Source: Hyphomicrobiales bacterium (GTDB taxonomy: Bacteria > Pseudomonadota > Alphaproteobacteria > Rhizobiales > S144-23). Taken from it: a stretch of DNA of 7,233 bases. Below the pieces are notes generated by a model. It was not told the DNA's origin. It worked only from the letters and a program-made list of their open reading frames with translations, and did no database searches. The number at the start of each line of letters is the position of its first letter. The stretch's first letter is position 1. This document shows positions 1 to 5,948 of the stretch, one piece after another. The stretch lies in assembly GCA_015494375.1 (NCBI GenBank), contig WGBL01000167.1, positions 1 to 7,233 on the forward strand, in the 5' to 3' direction. The position numbers and the translations under genes are program-made.

Positions 1-154
1 CGCCAAGCCCACCCTGGCCGCAGTTTTCAGGAGTTCGCCGAAAGCCGACGGCGCGCCCACGTATGCATACCGCTCCCTTGTATTGCCCTTCCCCCGGCCC
101 TCACAGGCACTCAGCGCGCCGCATCCCCTCAAAGCGGCAGCCTCTCAGAACCAC
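1..154. other. Non-coding stretch downstream of petC
   Basis: No convincing gene is visible on either strand. A minus-strand frame is open at the left edge (…FGELLKTAARVGLA), but it has no clear start, no Shine-Dalgarno sequence and nothing recognisable. The stretch follows the petC stop codon, so it would hold the 3' end of the bc1 transcript. A short inverted repeat (GCCGC at 118-122 with GCGGC at 134-138, 11-base loop) lies 16 bases past the stop, but no T-run follows it on the minus strand. It is therefore at best a weak or factor-assisted terminator. A perfect palindrome at 61-70 is listed separately. Confidence 0.5.
61..70. repeat. Perfect 10-bp palindrome GTATGCATAC
   Basis: GTATGCATAC reads the same on both strands, and the symmetry does not extend into the flanks. 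It lies in the non-coding stretch downstream of petC. It could be part of an operator for a gene beyond the left edge, or chance. No function is claimed. Confidence 0.4.
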
Positions 155-1096
155 TCAGTGGGGCACACGCGCCCAGAGCCGCCGCTTGGCGAGATAGAGG
201 ATGGCCGCCAGAATGAGCAAATAGACGAACACTCGAATGCCGAGCAGCTTGCGCTCCTCGAGCTTGGGCTCGGCCGCCCACATGAGAAACGCGGCCACGT
301 CGCGGGCATACTGATCGACCGTCTGCGGTGAGCCGTCATCATATTCGACAAGGTCATCCGATAGGGGCGGGGGCATGGCGATCTGATGGCCGGGGAAGGC
401 GGCATTGTATTGCATACCCTCGGCGAGCTCGAAGCCCTCTGGCGGCTCGTCCCGATAGCCGGTCAGCAGCGCATAGATGTAGTCGGGCCCGCCTTCCTGA
501 TAGCCCGAGAGGATATCGCGGGCCCAGGCAAGCGGCGCAAACAAGGCATGCGACGGTATGCCCCGCGCCTTGGCAATCACCGAAAGATCAGGCGGCAAGG
601 CGCCGCCGTTGGCGGCCCGTGCGGCCTGGTCGTTGGGATAGGGCGACTTGAAGGCATCGGCGGGCTTGGCCGGACGCTCGAACATCTCGCCCTCGTCATT
701 GGGCCCATCCAGGACTTCAAACTCGGCGGCGATTTTTTTCACCTCCTGAGGCGAGAGCTCGGGCCCGCCGCGCTCGCCGAGGTTGCGGTATTTGAGGAGC
801 TTCATGCCGTGGCAAGACGCGCAGACCTCGAAATAAACTTTCATGCCCCGCCGCAGCTGGGCCCGATCGTAATGCCCCAGAATGCCGGAAAAGCTCCATT
901 CCTGGCGCGCGATCACCGGCTCGTCCTCGGCCGCAAGCACCGGCCCGGCGCTCTCGCCAAGCCCTGCCACCGCCACCGCGACGAGAGCTGCGGCCACGAG
1001 AGCGAGACGGCCGGCGAGCGGCCTTCTTGATTCGGCACGCGCCAACGGCGTCTTCCAGGCTGCCTTCAGTGCTGGAATGGTCATGGCCCTGGTCAT
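155..1096 (-). CDS. petC: Cytochrome c1, heme subunit of the bc1 complex
   Basis: This is the electron-output subunit of ubiquinol:cytochrome c oxidoreductase: it takes electrons from the Rieske protein and passes them to cytochrome c at the periplasmic face. The product is 313 residues. Residues 1-55 look like a Sec signal peptide with a hydrophobic core at about 31-47 and a likely cut after V-L-A (55). Visible family features are the heme c site CASCH (C92, C95, H96), the block around 155-178 with G-A-L-P-P-D-L, the GGPDYIYALLTGY segment (202-214), the likely axial methionine M241 in AMPPPL, and a C-terminal membrane anchor at about 286-304 followed by positive charges. The ATG at 1096 is chosen because a strong purine-rich ribosome binding site precedes it; the frame is open further upstream, but only through petB. 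It is the last gene of the operon, 14 bases after petB and in a different frame, so this is not the fused b/c1 arrangement (fbcH) of Bradyrhizobium. Confidence 0.97.
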   Translation of the reverse strand: MTRAMTIPALKAAWKTPLARAESRRPLAGRLALVAAALVAVAVAGLGESAGPVLAAEDEPVIARQEWSFSGILGHYDRAQLRRGMKVYFEVCASCHGMKLLKYRNLGERGGPELSPQEVKKIAAEFEVLDGPNDEGEMFERPAKPADAFKSPYPNDQAARAANGGALPPDLSVIAKARGIPSHALFAPLAWARDILSGYQEGGPDYIYALLTGYRDEPPEGFELAEGMQYNAAFPGHQIAMPPPLSDDLVEYDDGSPQTVDQYARDVAAFLMWAAEPKLEERKLLGIRVFVYLLILAAILYLAKRRLWARVPH

Positions 1097-1099
1097 AGC

Positions 1100-1109
1100 C
1101 CTCCTCCCC
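1100..1109 (-). promoter_or_regulatory. Ribosome binding site of petC
   Basis: On the minus strand the bases before ATG 1096 read GGGGAGGAGGGCT, a strong Shine-Dalgarno match ending a few bases before the start. It decides for ATG 1096 over the in-frame ATG at 1084 and over the long upstream extension of the frame that overlaps petB. Confidence 0.85.
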
Positions 1110-1110
1110 G

Positions 1111-2421
1111 CTAGCGCTTTTCCGGACAGGCCGTTGCCCCCCCCGGCTCGGGCGTACCACCACCGCCTCTCTCGCCGGCGGCGCCTTCGCTTGAGCCAAG
1201 GACACTTTCGGTGATGCTCGCGGGCATGGGCTTTGGCTTCTCGATAAGGCCGACGACCGGCAGGACGACAAAGAAGTGGAAAAAGTACCAGAAGGTGCAA
1301 ATCCGCGCCCAGACGAGATAGGCGCCTTCGGGTGGCTTGGAGCCGAGATAGCCGAGCCCCAGACACGTGGCGACAAAGAGCCAGAAGAACCACTTATAGA
1401 TCGGCCGATACTTGGTCGAGCGCACCCGCGAGGTGTCAAGCCACGGCACAATGAAGAGCACCAGGATGGAGGCGAACATGGCGATAACGCCAAAGAGCTT
1501 GTTGGGGATGGCCCGCAGGATGGCGTAGAACGGGAGAAAATACCACTCGGGCACAATATGAGGCGGCGTCTGCAGCGGGTTGGCCCGGATGTAGTTGTCG
1601 GGGTGCCCCAGATAGTTGGGGGCATAGAAGACGAACCAGGCAAACAGCAGCGTGAAGAGGGCAAGCGCAAAGCCATCCTTGATCGTATAGTAGGGATGAA
1701 ACGGCACGGTGTCCGATTCCTGGCGCACATCGAGGCCGGTGGGGTTGTTGTTGCCGGTAATGTGAAACGCCCAGATGTGCAAAACGACAATGGCCGCGAT
1801 CACGAACGGCAACAGGTAATGCAGGCTGTAGAGCCGCGTGAGTGTCACGCCCGTCACCGAGTAGCCACCCCAAATCCACTGGACGATGGCGGTGCCGAGG
1901 CCATCGATGATGGAATCGAGTGACGAGAACAGATTGGTAATGACGGTGACCGCCCAATAGCTCATCTGCCCCCAGGGCAGCGAGTAGCCCATGAAGGCGG
2001 TCATGATCATGACCAGGAACAGCATCACGCCCAGGATCCAGACAAGCTCGCGTGGTGCCTTGTAGGAGCCATAGTAGAGGCCACGGAAGATGTGGATGTA
2101 GGCGGCGAGGAAGAACATCGAGGCACCCACCGCATGGGTATAGCGGATGAGCCAGCCCCAGTTGACGTCGCGCATGATGCGCTCGACGCTGTCGAAGGCG
2201 AGGGCGTCGTTGGGCTGATAGTGCATGGCCAGCACGATGCCGGTGATGATCTGGACAGCAAGGCAAAAGGTGAGGATGCCGCCAAAGGTCCACCAATAGT
2301 TGAGATTGCGCGGGGTCGGGAAGGCCGCGAAATCGGCGGCCATGCGAATGATGGGCAGCCTCTGGTCGAGCCAGCGCTCGATGGCGGTGCCTGGCTGATA
2401 GCTCGATTCGTGATGCACCAT
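1111..2421 (-). CDS. petB: Cytochrome b of the bc1 complex
   Basis: This is the membrane core of the bc1 complex. It carries hemes bL and bH and the ubiquinol-oxidising (Qo) and quinone-reducing (Qi) sites. The product is 436 residues, a normal alphaproteobacterial length. Eight membrane helices can be placed at roughly 46-66, 92-114, 127-147, 193-217, 248-268, 309-326, 343-360 and 374-392. The four heme ligands are H96 and H110 in helix B and H201 and H215 in helix D. Both pairs are 14 apart, the bc1 pattern; b6f-type proteins have one more residue in the second pair. The Qo-site PEWY motif is at 291-294, and the amphipathic cd region (GQMSYWAVTV) is at 151-160. The last 30 or so residues form a Gly/Glu-rich cytoplasmic tail without recognised function. 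The ATG is supported by GAGGGA (2429-2434) seven bases upstream. The gene begins 22 bases after petA ends. Confidence 0.98.
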   Translation of the reverse strand: MVHHESSYQPGTAIERWLDQRLPIIRMAADFAAFPTPRNLNYWWTFGGILTFCLAVQIITGIVLAMHYQPNDALAFDSVERIMRDVNWGWLIRYTHAVGASMFFLAAYIHIFRGLYYGSYKAPRELVWILGVMLFLVMIMTAFMGYSLPWGQMSYWAVTVITNLFSSLDSIIDGLGTAIVQWIWGGYSVTGVTLTRLYSLHYLLPFVIAAIVVLHIWAFHITGNNNPTGLDVRQESDTVPFHPYYTIKDGFALALFTLLFAWFVFYAPNYLGHPDNYIRANPLQTPPHIVPEWYFLPFYAILRAIPNKLFGVIAMFASILVLFIVPWLDTSRVRSTKYRPIYKWFFWLFVATCLGLGYLGSKPPEGAYLVWARICTFWYFFHFFVVLPVVGLIEKPKPMPASITESVLGSSEGAAGERGGGGTPEPGGATACPEKR

Positions 2422-2443
2422 GGTTCAATCCCTCAGGCTGGCA

Positions 2444-3019
2444 TCAGCCGATCTTGATCATGGTCTCGGAGGTGAAGTTGTAGGGGGGAAGGTCGAGGTT
2501 GCGTGGTGCCGGGCCTTTGCGAATGCGCCCAGCGGTGTCGTAATGCGAGCCATGGCAAGGGCAGAACCAGCCGTTATAATCGCCCTTCTTGTCGCCAATG
2601 TTCTGGCCCTTCGGGATACAGCCGAGGTGGGTGCAGATGCCGATCAGTACCAGCCATTCCTCGTGGCCCTTCTTGGTGCGGTTGGCATCGGTGGCGGGTG
2701 CGTCGGGCGGCAGCTCAGGATTGCGTGCATAAGGGTCGCGCAAGTCCTCGAGCGGCGTCTGCCTGGCCTGCTTGATCTCGGCCGGTGTGCGGCGGCGAAT
2801 GAAAACGGGCTTGCCCCGCCAGAGCACTGTGATCGCCTGGCCCGGCGCAATGGGCGCGAGGTCCACCTCAATGGCGGCGAGCGCCTGGCTTGAGGCGTCG
2901 GGGTTCATCTGATCGATGAGCGGCCACATCGCCGCGGCGCCCCCGACCGCCACGAATGCGCCGCTGGCAACAACGAGGAAATCGCGGCGTGTCGGTTCGT
3001 CTTCAACAGCTGCAGCCAT
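2444..3019 (-). CDS. petA: Ubiquinol-cytochrome c reductase Rieske iron-sulfur subunit
   Basis: This subunit holds the high-potential 2Fe-2S cluster that takes the first electron from ubiquinol at the Qo site and shuttles it to cytochrome c1. The product is 191 residues. The N-terminus has a twin-arginine motif (T-R-R-D-F-L, 10-15) followed by an uncleaved membrane anchor (about 16-36), as expected for a Tat-exported, folded Rieske protein. Box 1 CTHLGC gives cluster ligands C129 and H131, and box 2 CPCHGS gives C153 and H156. C134 and C155 would form the stabilising disulfide. S158 and Y160 are the residues known to raise the cluster potential in ubiquinol-type Rieske proteins. The DLPPYNF loop (176-182) belongs to the conserved C-terminal part. 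ATG 3019 is preferred over a TTG 15 bases upstream because GAGGAG lies seven bases before it. It is the first gene of the operon, so its promoter should lie in 3020-3491. Confidence 0.97.
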   Translation of the reverse strand: MAAAVEDEPTRRDFLVVASGAFVAVGGAAAMWPLIDQMNPDASSQALAAIEVDLAPIAPGQAITVLWRGKPVFIRRRTPAEIKQARQTPLEDLRDPYARNPELPPDAPATDANRTKKGHEEWLVLIGICTHLGCIPKGQNIGDKKGDYNGWFCPCHGSHYDTAGRIRKGPAPRNLDLPPYNFTSETMIKIG

Positions 3020-3026
3020 AGGCTCT

Positions 3027-3032
3027 CTCCTC
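3027..3032 (-). promoter_or_regulatory. Ribosome binding site of petA
   Basis: GAGGAG on the minus strand lies seven bases before ATG 3019. The alternative in-frame TTG at 3034 lies upstream of this element and would leave it inside the coding sequence, so ATG 3019 is the better start. Confidence 0.8.
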
Positions 3033-3207
3033 AAGCTGTTGCCCCAGTCATCGAGCTGTCGATCTCATCGATTGAGCGCCAAGCGGCGCCTACCTGGATC
3101 CCAATTCGGCCCCGGCATATGCCCCTGGCAAACCCCGAGTTGCGCCCGCTCGCCACGAAGCCGACCACAGTCCAAAGAAACGCAATACCGAAACCGTTAA
3201 GAGAGGC

Positions 3208-3219
3208 ACCCTCGAGGGT
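3208..3219. repeat. Perfect 12-bp palindrome ACCCTCGAGGGT
   Basis: ACCCTCGAGGGT is exactly self-complementary. It lies about 190 bases upstream of the petA start and 270 bases upstream of the reductase start. Position and symmetry suit a dimeric regulator's operator, but I do not recognise it as the site of a named regulator. Confidence 0.4.
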
Positions 3220-3418
3220 TGCGACAAGGCGCAGCCTCTGGGCCTCTTTCGAGCAATCCTTGGGACTTGGCAATAGGCAAATTGGCGCAATGCCCGGTGA
3301 GCGTCCAGCAAGCGGTGGATGAGCGTTTGAGCGGTGCAGTTTTGCCGCACTCGCGCTGAGGGGGATGTCGGCAAGGGGCCGTGCGGGGGCTTGTCGTGCG
3401 CCGTCAGTCATGCATTGA

Positions 3419-3438
3419 TGCGCGCGAAAATGCGCGCA
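3419..3438. repeat. Inverted repeat TGCGCGC / GCGCGCA
   Basis: TGCGCGC (3419-3425) and GCGCGCA (3432-3438) are perfect complements around the six-base loop GAAAAT. The repeat ends 53 bases before the reductase ATG, so it would fall in the promoter or 5' leader of the pterin operon. It could be an operator or an RNA hairpin in the leader. No T-run follows on either strand, so it is not a typical intrinsic terminator. Confidence 0.45.
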
Positions 3439-3491
3439 AAACCCCGGGGGCGGGATGTCCGAGGACGCCGGCCAATGGACGTTGAAAACCA

Positions 3492-4358
3492 ATGAACGAT
3501 GAAAAGACGAACGAGCGCAAGGTGTCTCAAAAGGTGCCTCAAAGCGAAAGCGGCACCGTCCTGATCACGGGCGCGGGGCGGCGTATCGGCCGCGCGCTCG
3601 CCCTGGCCTTTGCCGAATGGGGCTGGCGCGTCGGCGTCCACTATTGCGCTTCGGCGGAGGGCGCAAATGAGACCGTTGCGCTTATTCGCGCGCGCGGCGG
3701 TGTGGCGGAGGCCTTTGGTGCCGACCTCACACGTCTTGACGAGGTTGGCAACCTCGTTCCGCGTTGCCGCGAGGCGCTCGGCGACGTCGGCTGCCTTGTC
3801 AACAATGCCTCGGAGTTTCTCGAGGATACGATCGCAACGCTTGCGCCCGAGCAGTGGCAACTGCACATGGACTTGAACTTGAGGGCGCCGGTCTTCCTGG
3901 CAAAGGCGTTTGCCGCCGCACTGCCAGAGGGCGCGATGGGCAATATCGTCAACATACTCGACCAGCGGGTTTGCCGCCCGACGCCCTACTTCTTTTCCTA
4001 TACCATCTCGAAGGCGGGGCTTTGGGCCGCGACCCAGACGCTGGCCCAGGCGCTCAGCCCGCGCATTCGCGTCAACGCCATCGGCCCCGGGCCCGTGCTG
4101 CCGAGCATCTATCAGACCGAAGAGCAGTTTGCCCGCCAGTGCGCCGCAACACCGCTCGGCCGCGGCACAAGCCCCGAGGAAATCGCCCGTGCCATTCGCT
4201 TTGTTCTTGACGCCCCGGCGCTCACCGGGCAGATCGTTTTGCTCGACGGTGGCCAGCACCTCGCCTGGAAAACGCGCGATGTGATGGTCGAGGGCCCGGC
4301 GGCCACGGGCGAGAGAACAGACGCGCGCAACTCGAGCGCAACTCGGTCAGACACTTGA
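3492..4358 (+). CDS. Short-chain dehydrogenase, FolM/PTR1-like pteridine reductase
   Basis: This 288-residue NADPH-type short-chain dehydrogenase/reductase probably reduces a pterin or dihydrofolate. The cofactor motif TGAGRRIG (26-33) has arginine where classical SDRs have the second glycine, as in pteridine reductases. NNAS (104-107) replaces the usual NNAG. The catalytic pattern is D157, Y170, K174, with Asp in place of the usual Ser. The spacings of 13 and 4 match my recollection of the Asp-Tyr-Lys set of Leishmania PTR1. The C-terminal LLDGGQHL block (250-257) matches the LDGGRHL end of E. coli FolM (dihydromonapterin reductase). The last 25 or so residues are a polar tail. The ATG at 3492 has only a weak Shine-Dalgarno match; GTG codons at residues 11 and 15 are less likely starts. 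folB follows 42 bases downstream on the same strand, which supports a pterin substrate. The family assignment is firm; the exact substrate is inferred. Confidence 0.85.
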   Translation: MNDEKTNERKVSQKVPQSESGTVLITGAGRRIGRALALAFAEWGWRVGVHYCASAEGANETVALIRARGGVAEAFGADLTRLDEVGNLVPRCREALGDVGCLVNNASEFLEDTIATLAPEQWQLHMDLNLRAPVFLAKAFAAALPEGAMGNIVNILDQRVCRPTPYFFSYTISKAGLWAATQTLAQALSPRIRVNAIGPGPVLPSIYQTEEQFARQCAATPLGRGTSPEEIARAIRFVLDAPALTGQIVLLDGGQHLAWKTRDVMVEGPAATGERTDARNSSATRSDT

Positions 4359-4391
4359 ATTGGGGGCGCCGGAGGCAATCGAACGGGTGTC

Positions 4392-4398
4392 GGAGGAG
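4392..4398 (+). promoter_or_regulatory. Ribosome binding site of folB
   Basis: GGAGGAG followed by CA directly precedes ATG 4401. It fixes the start there and keeps the N-terminal extension of about 20 residues ahead of the conserved aldolase core. Confidence 0.8.
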
Positions 4399-4400
4399 CA

Positions 4401-4814
4401 ATGAGCAAGCAGGATGCGCCGCGCAGGTTCCCCATAGCCGATGCACTCTCGGGCACCCGGCACGTTTTTGTCCGCGAGCTCGAGCTGATGGCGACCGTCG
4501 GCGTCCACGAGCACGAGAAGCGCGCGCCGCAACGCATTGTCGTCTCGCTCGATCTGACAGTGCGCGATGGCGGCGCCTTGCCGAGTGATCGCCTCGACGA
4601 TGTGGTCTGCTATGAGCGCGTGGTGAGCCGCATAAAGGAGATTTGCGCGGCCGGCCATGTCAATCTCATCGAGACGCTCGCCGAACGCATGGCCGAGGCG
4701 GCGCTCGAGGATCCGCGCGTGCTGGGGACGCGGGTGCGCATCGAAAAGCCCGATGCCTTTGCCGATTGCCGCTCGGTGGGAATCGAGATCGAGCGCCTTC
4801 AGCCCCGCGTGTGA
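4401..4814 (+). CDS. folB: Dihydroneopterin aldolase (FolB family)
   Basis: FolB cleaves 7,8-dihydroneopterin to 6-hydroxymethyl-7,8-dihydropterin and glycolaldehyde in cytoplasmic folate synthesis. The product is 137 residues, slightly longer than the family norm because of about 20 extra N-terminal residues. Family features are GVHEHEKRAPQRI (34-46), the active-site-region tyrosine Y71 in CYERV, the pterin-binding glutamate E91 within NLIETLAER (88-96), and the likely catalytic lysine K116 in RIEKPDAF, followed by SVGIEIER (125-132). The KP…VG-x-IER ending resembles FolB more than the epimerase FolX, although a FolX-like role cannot be excluded from sequence alone. It lies 42 bases after the pteridine-reductase-like gene in a likely two-gene operon. 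No folK is recognisable downstream, although a GTG frame overlaps its stop codon. Confidence 0.92.
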   Translation: MSKQDAPRRFPIADALSGTRHVFVRELELMATVGVHEHEKRAPQRIVVSLDLTVRDGGALPSDRLDDVVCYERVVSRIKEICAAGHVNLIETLAERMAEAALEDPRVLGTRVRIEKPDAFADCRSVGIEIERLQPRV

Positions 4815-5005
4815 GCCAAGGCCCCCAGTCCTCTAAAGCAGTGCTGGCTAGCAGTGGGTGTGAGTCATCCTATACGGAGCAAGTACGGAGCAAAATCGTA
4901 GAACGAGATTCTATCGACGATTCGGCCATCCGCGTTGTGCGCTTTCAGCTCTGCGAGAGGGGCAAATCCACGTCGGCAAAGTTGGACGACGCGAGCGCGG
5001 AATAA
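4811..5005 (+). CDS. Doubtful 64-codon ORF overlapping the end of folB
   Basis: A GTG at 4811 overlaps the folB stop (GTGA), the usual layout of a translationally coupled next gene, and the frame is open for 64 codons to TAA at 5003-5005. The first residues (MSQGPQSSKAVLA) could be the start of a gene such as folK, but nothing after them resembles HPPK: the glycine/asparagine signature expected there is absent. Codons use many A- or T-ending thirds (TCT, AAA, GTA, GAA, CGA, GAT), unlike the strongly G/C-ending neighbours. It may be the stub of a lost gene, a coupled small protein, or chance. Low confidence that it is expressed. Confidence 0.15.
   Translation: MSQGPQSSKAVLASSGCESSYTEQVRSKIVERDSIDDSAIRVVRFQLCERGKSTSAKLDDASAE
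4873..4894 (+). repeat. 11-bp tandem duplication
   Basis: TACGGAGCAAG is followed directly by TACGGAGCAAA, a two-copy head-to-tail repeat with one mismatch. It lies in the convergent non-coding gap, inside the doubtful 4811 frame. The 11-base unit is not a multiple of three, so a copy change would shift that frame. Confidence 0.6.
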
Positions 5006-5075
5006 ATCTCATTCTCTCTCACTCTCAATGGCAAGTTGGCTCGAACTCTCAAAGCGCTCCGACGCCGAAGGGCCC

Positions 5076-5111
5076 AAGAGCGCCGACGAAGCCAAGAGCG
5101 CCGACGACGCC
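5076..5111 (+). repeat. 18-bp tandem repeat abutting the SRAP stop codon
   Basis: Two units, AAGAGCGCCGACGAAGCC and AAGAGCGCCGACGACGCC, match at 17 of 18 positions. A more degenerate related unit precedes them (5052-5075). The array ends exactly next to the stop codon of the minus-strand SRAP gene (5112-5114). Both strands stay open across it: plus-strand frames read K-S-A-D-(E/D)-A, and the minus-strand SRAP frame would read Gly/Val/Ala/Leu-rich sequence. Confidence 0.7.
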
Positions 5112-5882
5112 TCACAACAGCCGATCGCCCACGGGCTCCTGAACCTCGGGGCTGTCGTTGCGCGGATTGTTGAGGGCTTGGCTCACGGGGATGGCCTCGA
5201 GGAGATCGTCGGGGGCGGGCCCGAGCAGGCTTTGCGCCTCCTCAGGCCTCGTCGTCCGGTGGTCCATCCAGGCATCGAATTGCTCGGGCGACAGGATTGC
5301 CGGCATGCGGTTGTGGAGCGGGGCGACGAGGGCGTTGGCTTCAACCGTGATGATCACCATGCTGTCGATCTCGCTGCCGTCGGCCCCCATCCAGCTCTCC
5401 CAGAGCCCAGCAAAGGCCATCGGCCCACCCGCCCTGGGGCGGATGAGATAGGGCTGCCTGTCGCCCTTGGGCCCCGTCCACTCATAGAACCCGTCCGCCG
5501 GCACCAGACAGCGGCGATAGCGCATGGCGGCGCGAAAGGAAGGCTTCTCGCGCACCGTCTCGGCGCGGGCGTTGATCAGCATCGTGAAATTGTCGGGATC
5601 CTTCACCCAATGGGGAATGAGCCCCCAGCGGACGAGTGCAAGCTCGCGCTCGCTCGCTGGCTCTCGCTCGCCTTCTCGCACCCGGTGGCCTCCTCGCTCC
5701 CGTTCGCCGTCTGCACCTTTTTCCCCCTCCCCTTCGCGCGGGCCGCCCACGCTCTCGCGCACGATCGCTACCGGCTGGCTCGGCGCGATATTATAGCGCG
5801 GCGGGAAATTGGCGCTGTTGCGATAGCCGAAAAGCCGGCGAACGGCTTCGGGCGGTGAAGTGAGGCTGTAGCGTGAGCACAT
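5112..5882 (-). CDS. SRAP domain abasic-site DNA-protein crosslinking protein (HMCES/YedK family)
   Basis: SRAP proteins bind abasic sites in single-stranded DNA and form a stable thiazolidine crosslink through Cys2, shielding the lesion during replication. The product is 256 residues. C2 directly follows the initiator Met, as required. Other family residues are N104 in NARAE, E134 in GFYEW and H190 in HNRMPAIL, corresponding to N75, E105 and H160 of E. coli YedK as I recall them. RYNIAPSQPV (29-38), RWGLIPHWVKDP (85-96) and RRCLVPADG (123-131) are also typical. Unusually, about 29 extra residues rich in Gly, Glu and Arg lie at roughly 45-79, between the first strand block and RWGLIPHW. The catalytic residues are shifted by the same 29-30 positions relative to YedK. 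The ATG at 5882 has only a weak ribosome binding site, but Cys2 fixes the start. No alphaproteobacterial LexA box (GTTC-N7-GTTC) is visible upstream. Confidence 0.95.
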   Translation of the reverse strand: MCSRYSLTSPPEAVRRLFGYRNSANFPPRYNIAPSQPVAIVRESVGGPREGEGEKGADGERERGGHRVREGEREPASERELALVRWGLIPHWVKDPDNFTMLINARAETVREKPSFRAAMRYRRCLVPADGFYEWTGPKGDRQPYLIRPRAGGPMAFAGLWESWMGADGSEIDSMVIITVEANALVAPLHNRMPAILSPEQFDAWMDHRTTRPEEAQSLLGPAPDDLLEAIPVSQALNNPRNDSPEVQEPVGDRLL

Positions 5883-5948
5883 GATCGACGGTCTGCGGCT
5901 CAGGTCCTGCTTCGTCTTGACGGCTCCGCGATCGGCCAGTCTCGTGCG

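Larger units (their letters stand above)
3020..3491. promoter_or_regulatory. Divergent intergenic region between petABC and the pterin genes
   Basis: This 472-base stretch lies between two divergently read genes and must hold the promoters of both petABC (minus) and the reductase-folB pair (plus). A long minus-strand frame spans it (TTG at 3492, 153 codons), but it resembles no family known to me and its start overlaps the start of the reductase gene, so I treat it as non-coding. I could not place convincing -35/-10 boxes. Notable elements are a 12-bp perfect palindrome (3208-3219), a 7-bp inverted repeat with a six-base loop (3419-3438), and a short inverted repeat ATCGA-GCTG-TCGAT at 3050-3063 in the petA leader. 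Confidence 0.55.
4815..5111. other. Convergent intergenic region between folB and the SRAP gene
   Basis: This 297-base stretch separates genes reading towards each other. Apart from the doubtful 4811 frame I see no gene: no HPPK motif in any frame, no tRNA-like arms, and no clear bidirectional hairpin terminator. It holds two short tandem repeats (4873-4894 and 5076-5111). Its composition around 4830-4930 is visibly richer in A/T than the flanking genes. A plus-strand ATG at 5029 opens a frame that covers the second repeat and then runs antisense through the SRAP gene, which looks like a shadow. Confidence 0.5.

Noticed and set aside
386..1030. Plus-strand frame of 214 codons opposite petC
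   Set aside because: It lies wholly antisense to a certain gene with full cytochrome c1 motifs; high GC content creates such open shadows. No recognisable domain.
1097..1113. Possible petB-petC fusion, as in the fbcH gene of Bradyrhizobium
   Set aside because: petB ends in TAG at 1111-1113, and petC starts 14 bases later in a different frame with its own ribosome binding site and signal peptide.
1276..1923. Plus-strand frame of 215 codons opposite petB
   Set aside because: Antisense to cytochrome b with all heme ligands intact; composition is charged and featureless.
3031..3492. Minus-strand frame of 153 codons upstream of petA
   Set aside because: It needs a TTG start overlapping the divergent reductase start, has no ribosome binding site or known domain, and occupies the expected promoter region of petABC.
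4935..5858. Plus-strand frame of 307 codons opposite the SRAP gene
   Set aside because: Longer than the SRAP gene itself, but the SRAP strand has every catalytic residue and conserved block, while this frame resembles nothing I know.
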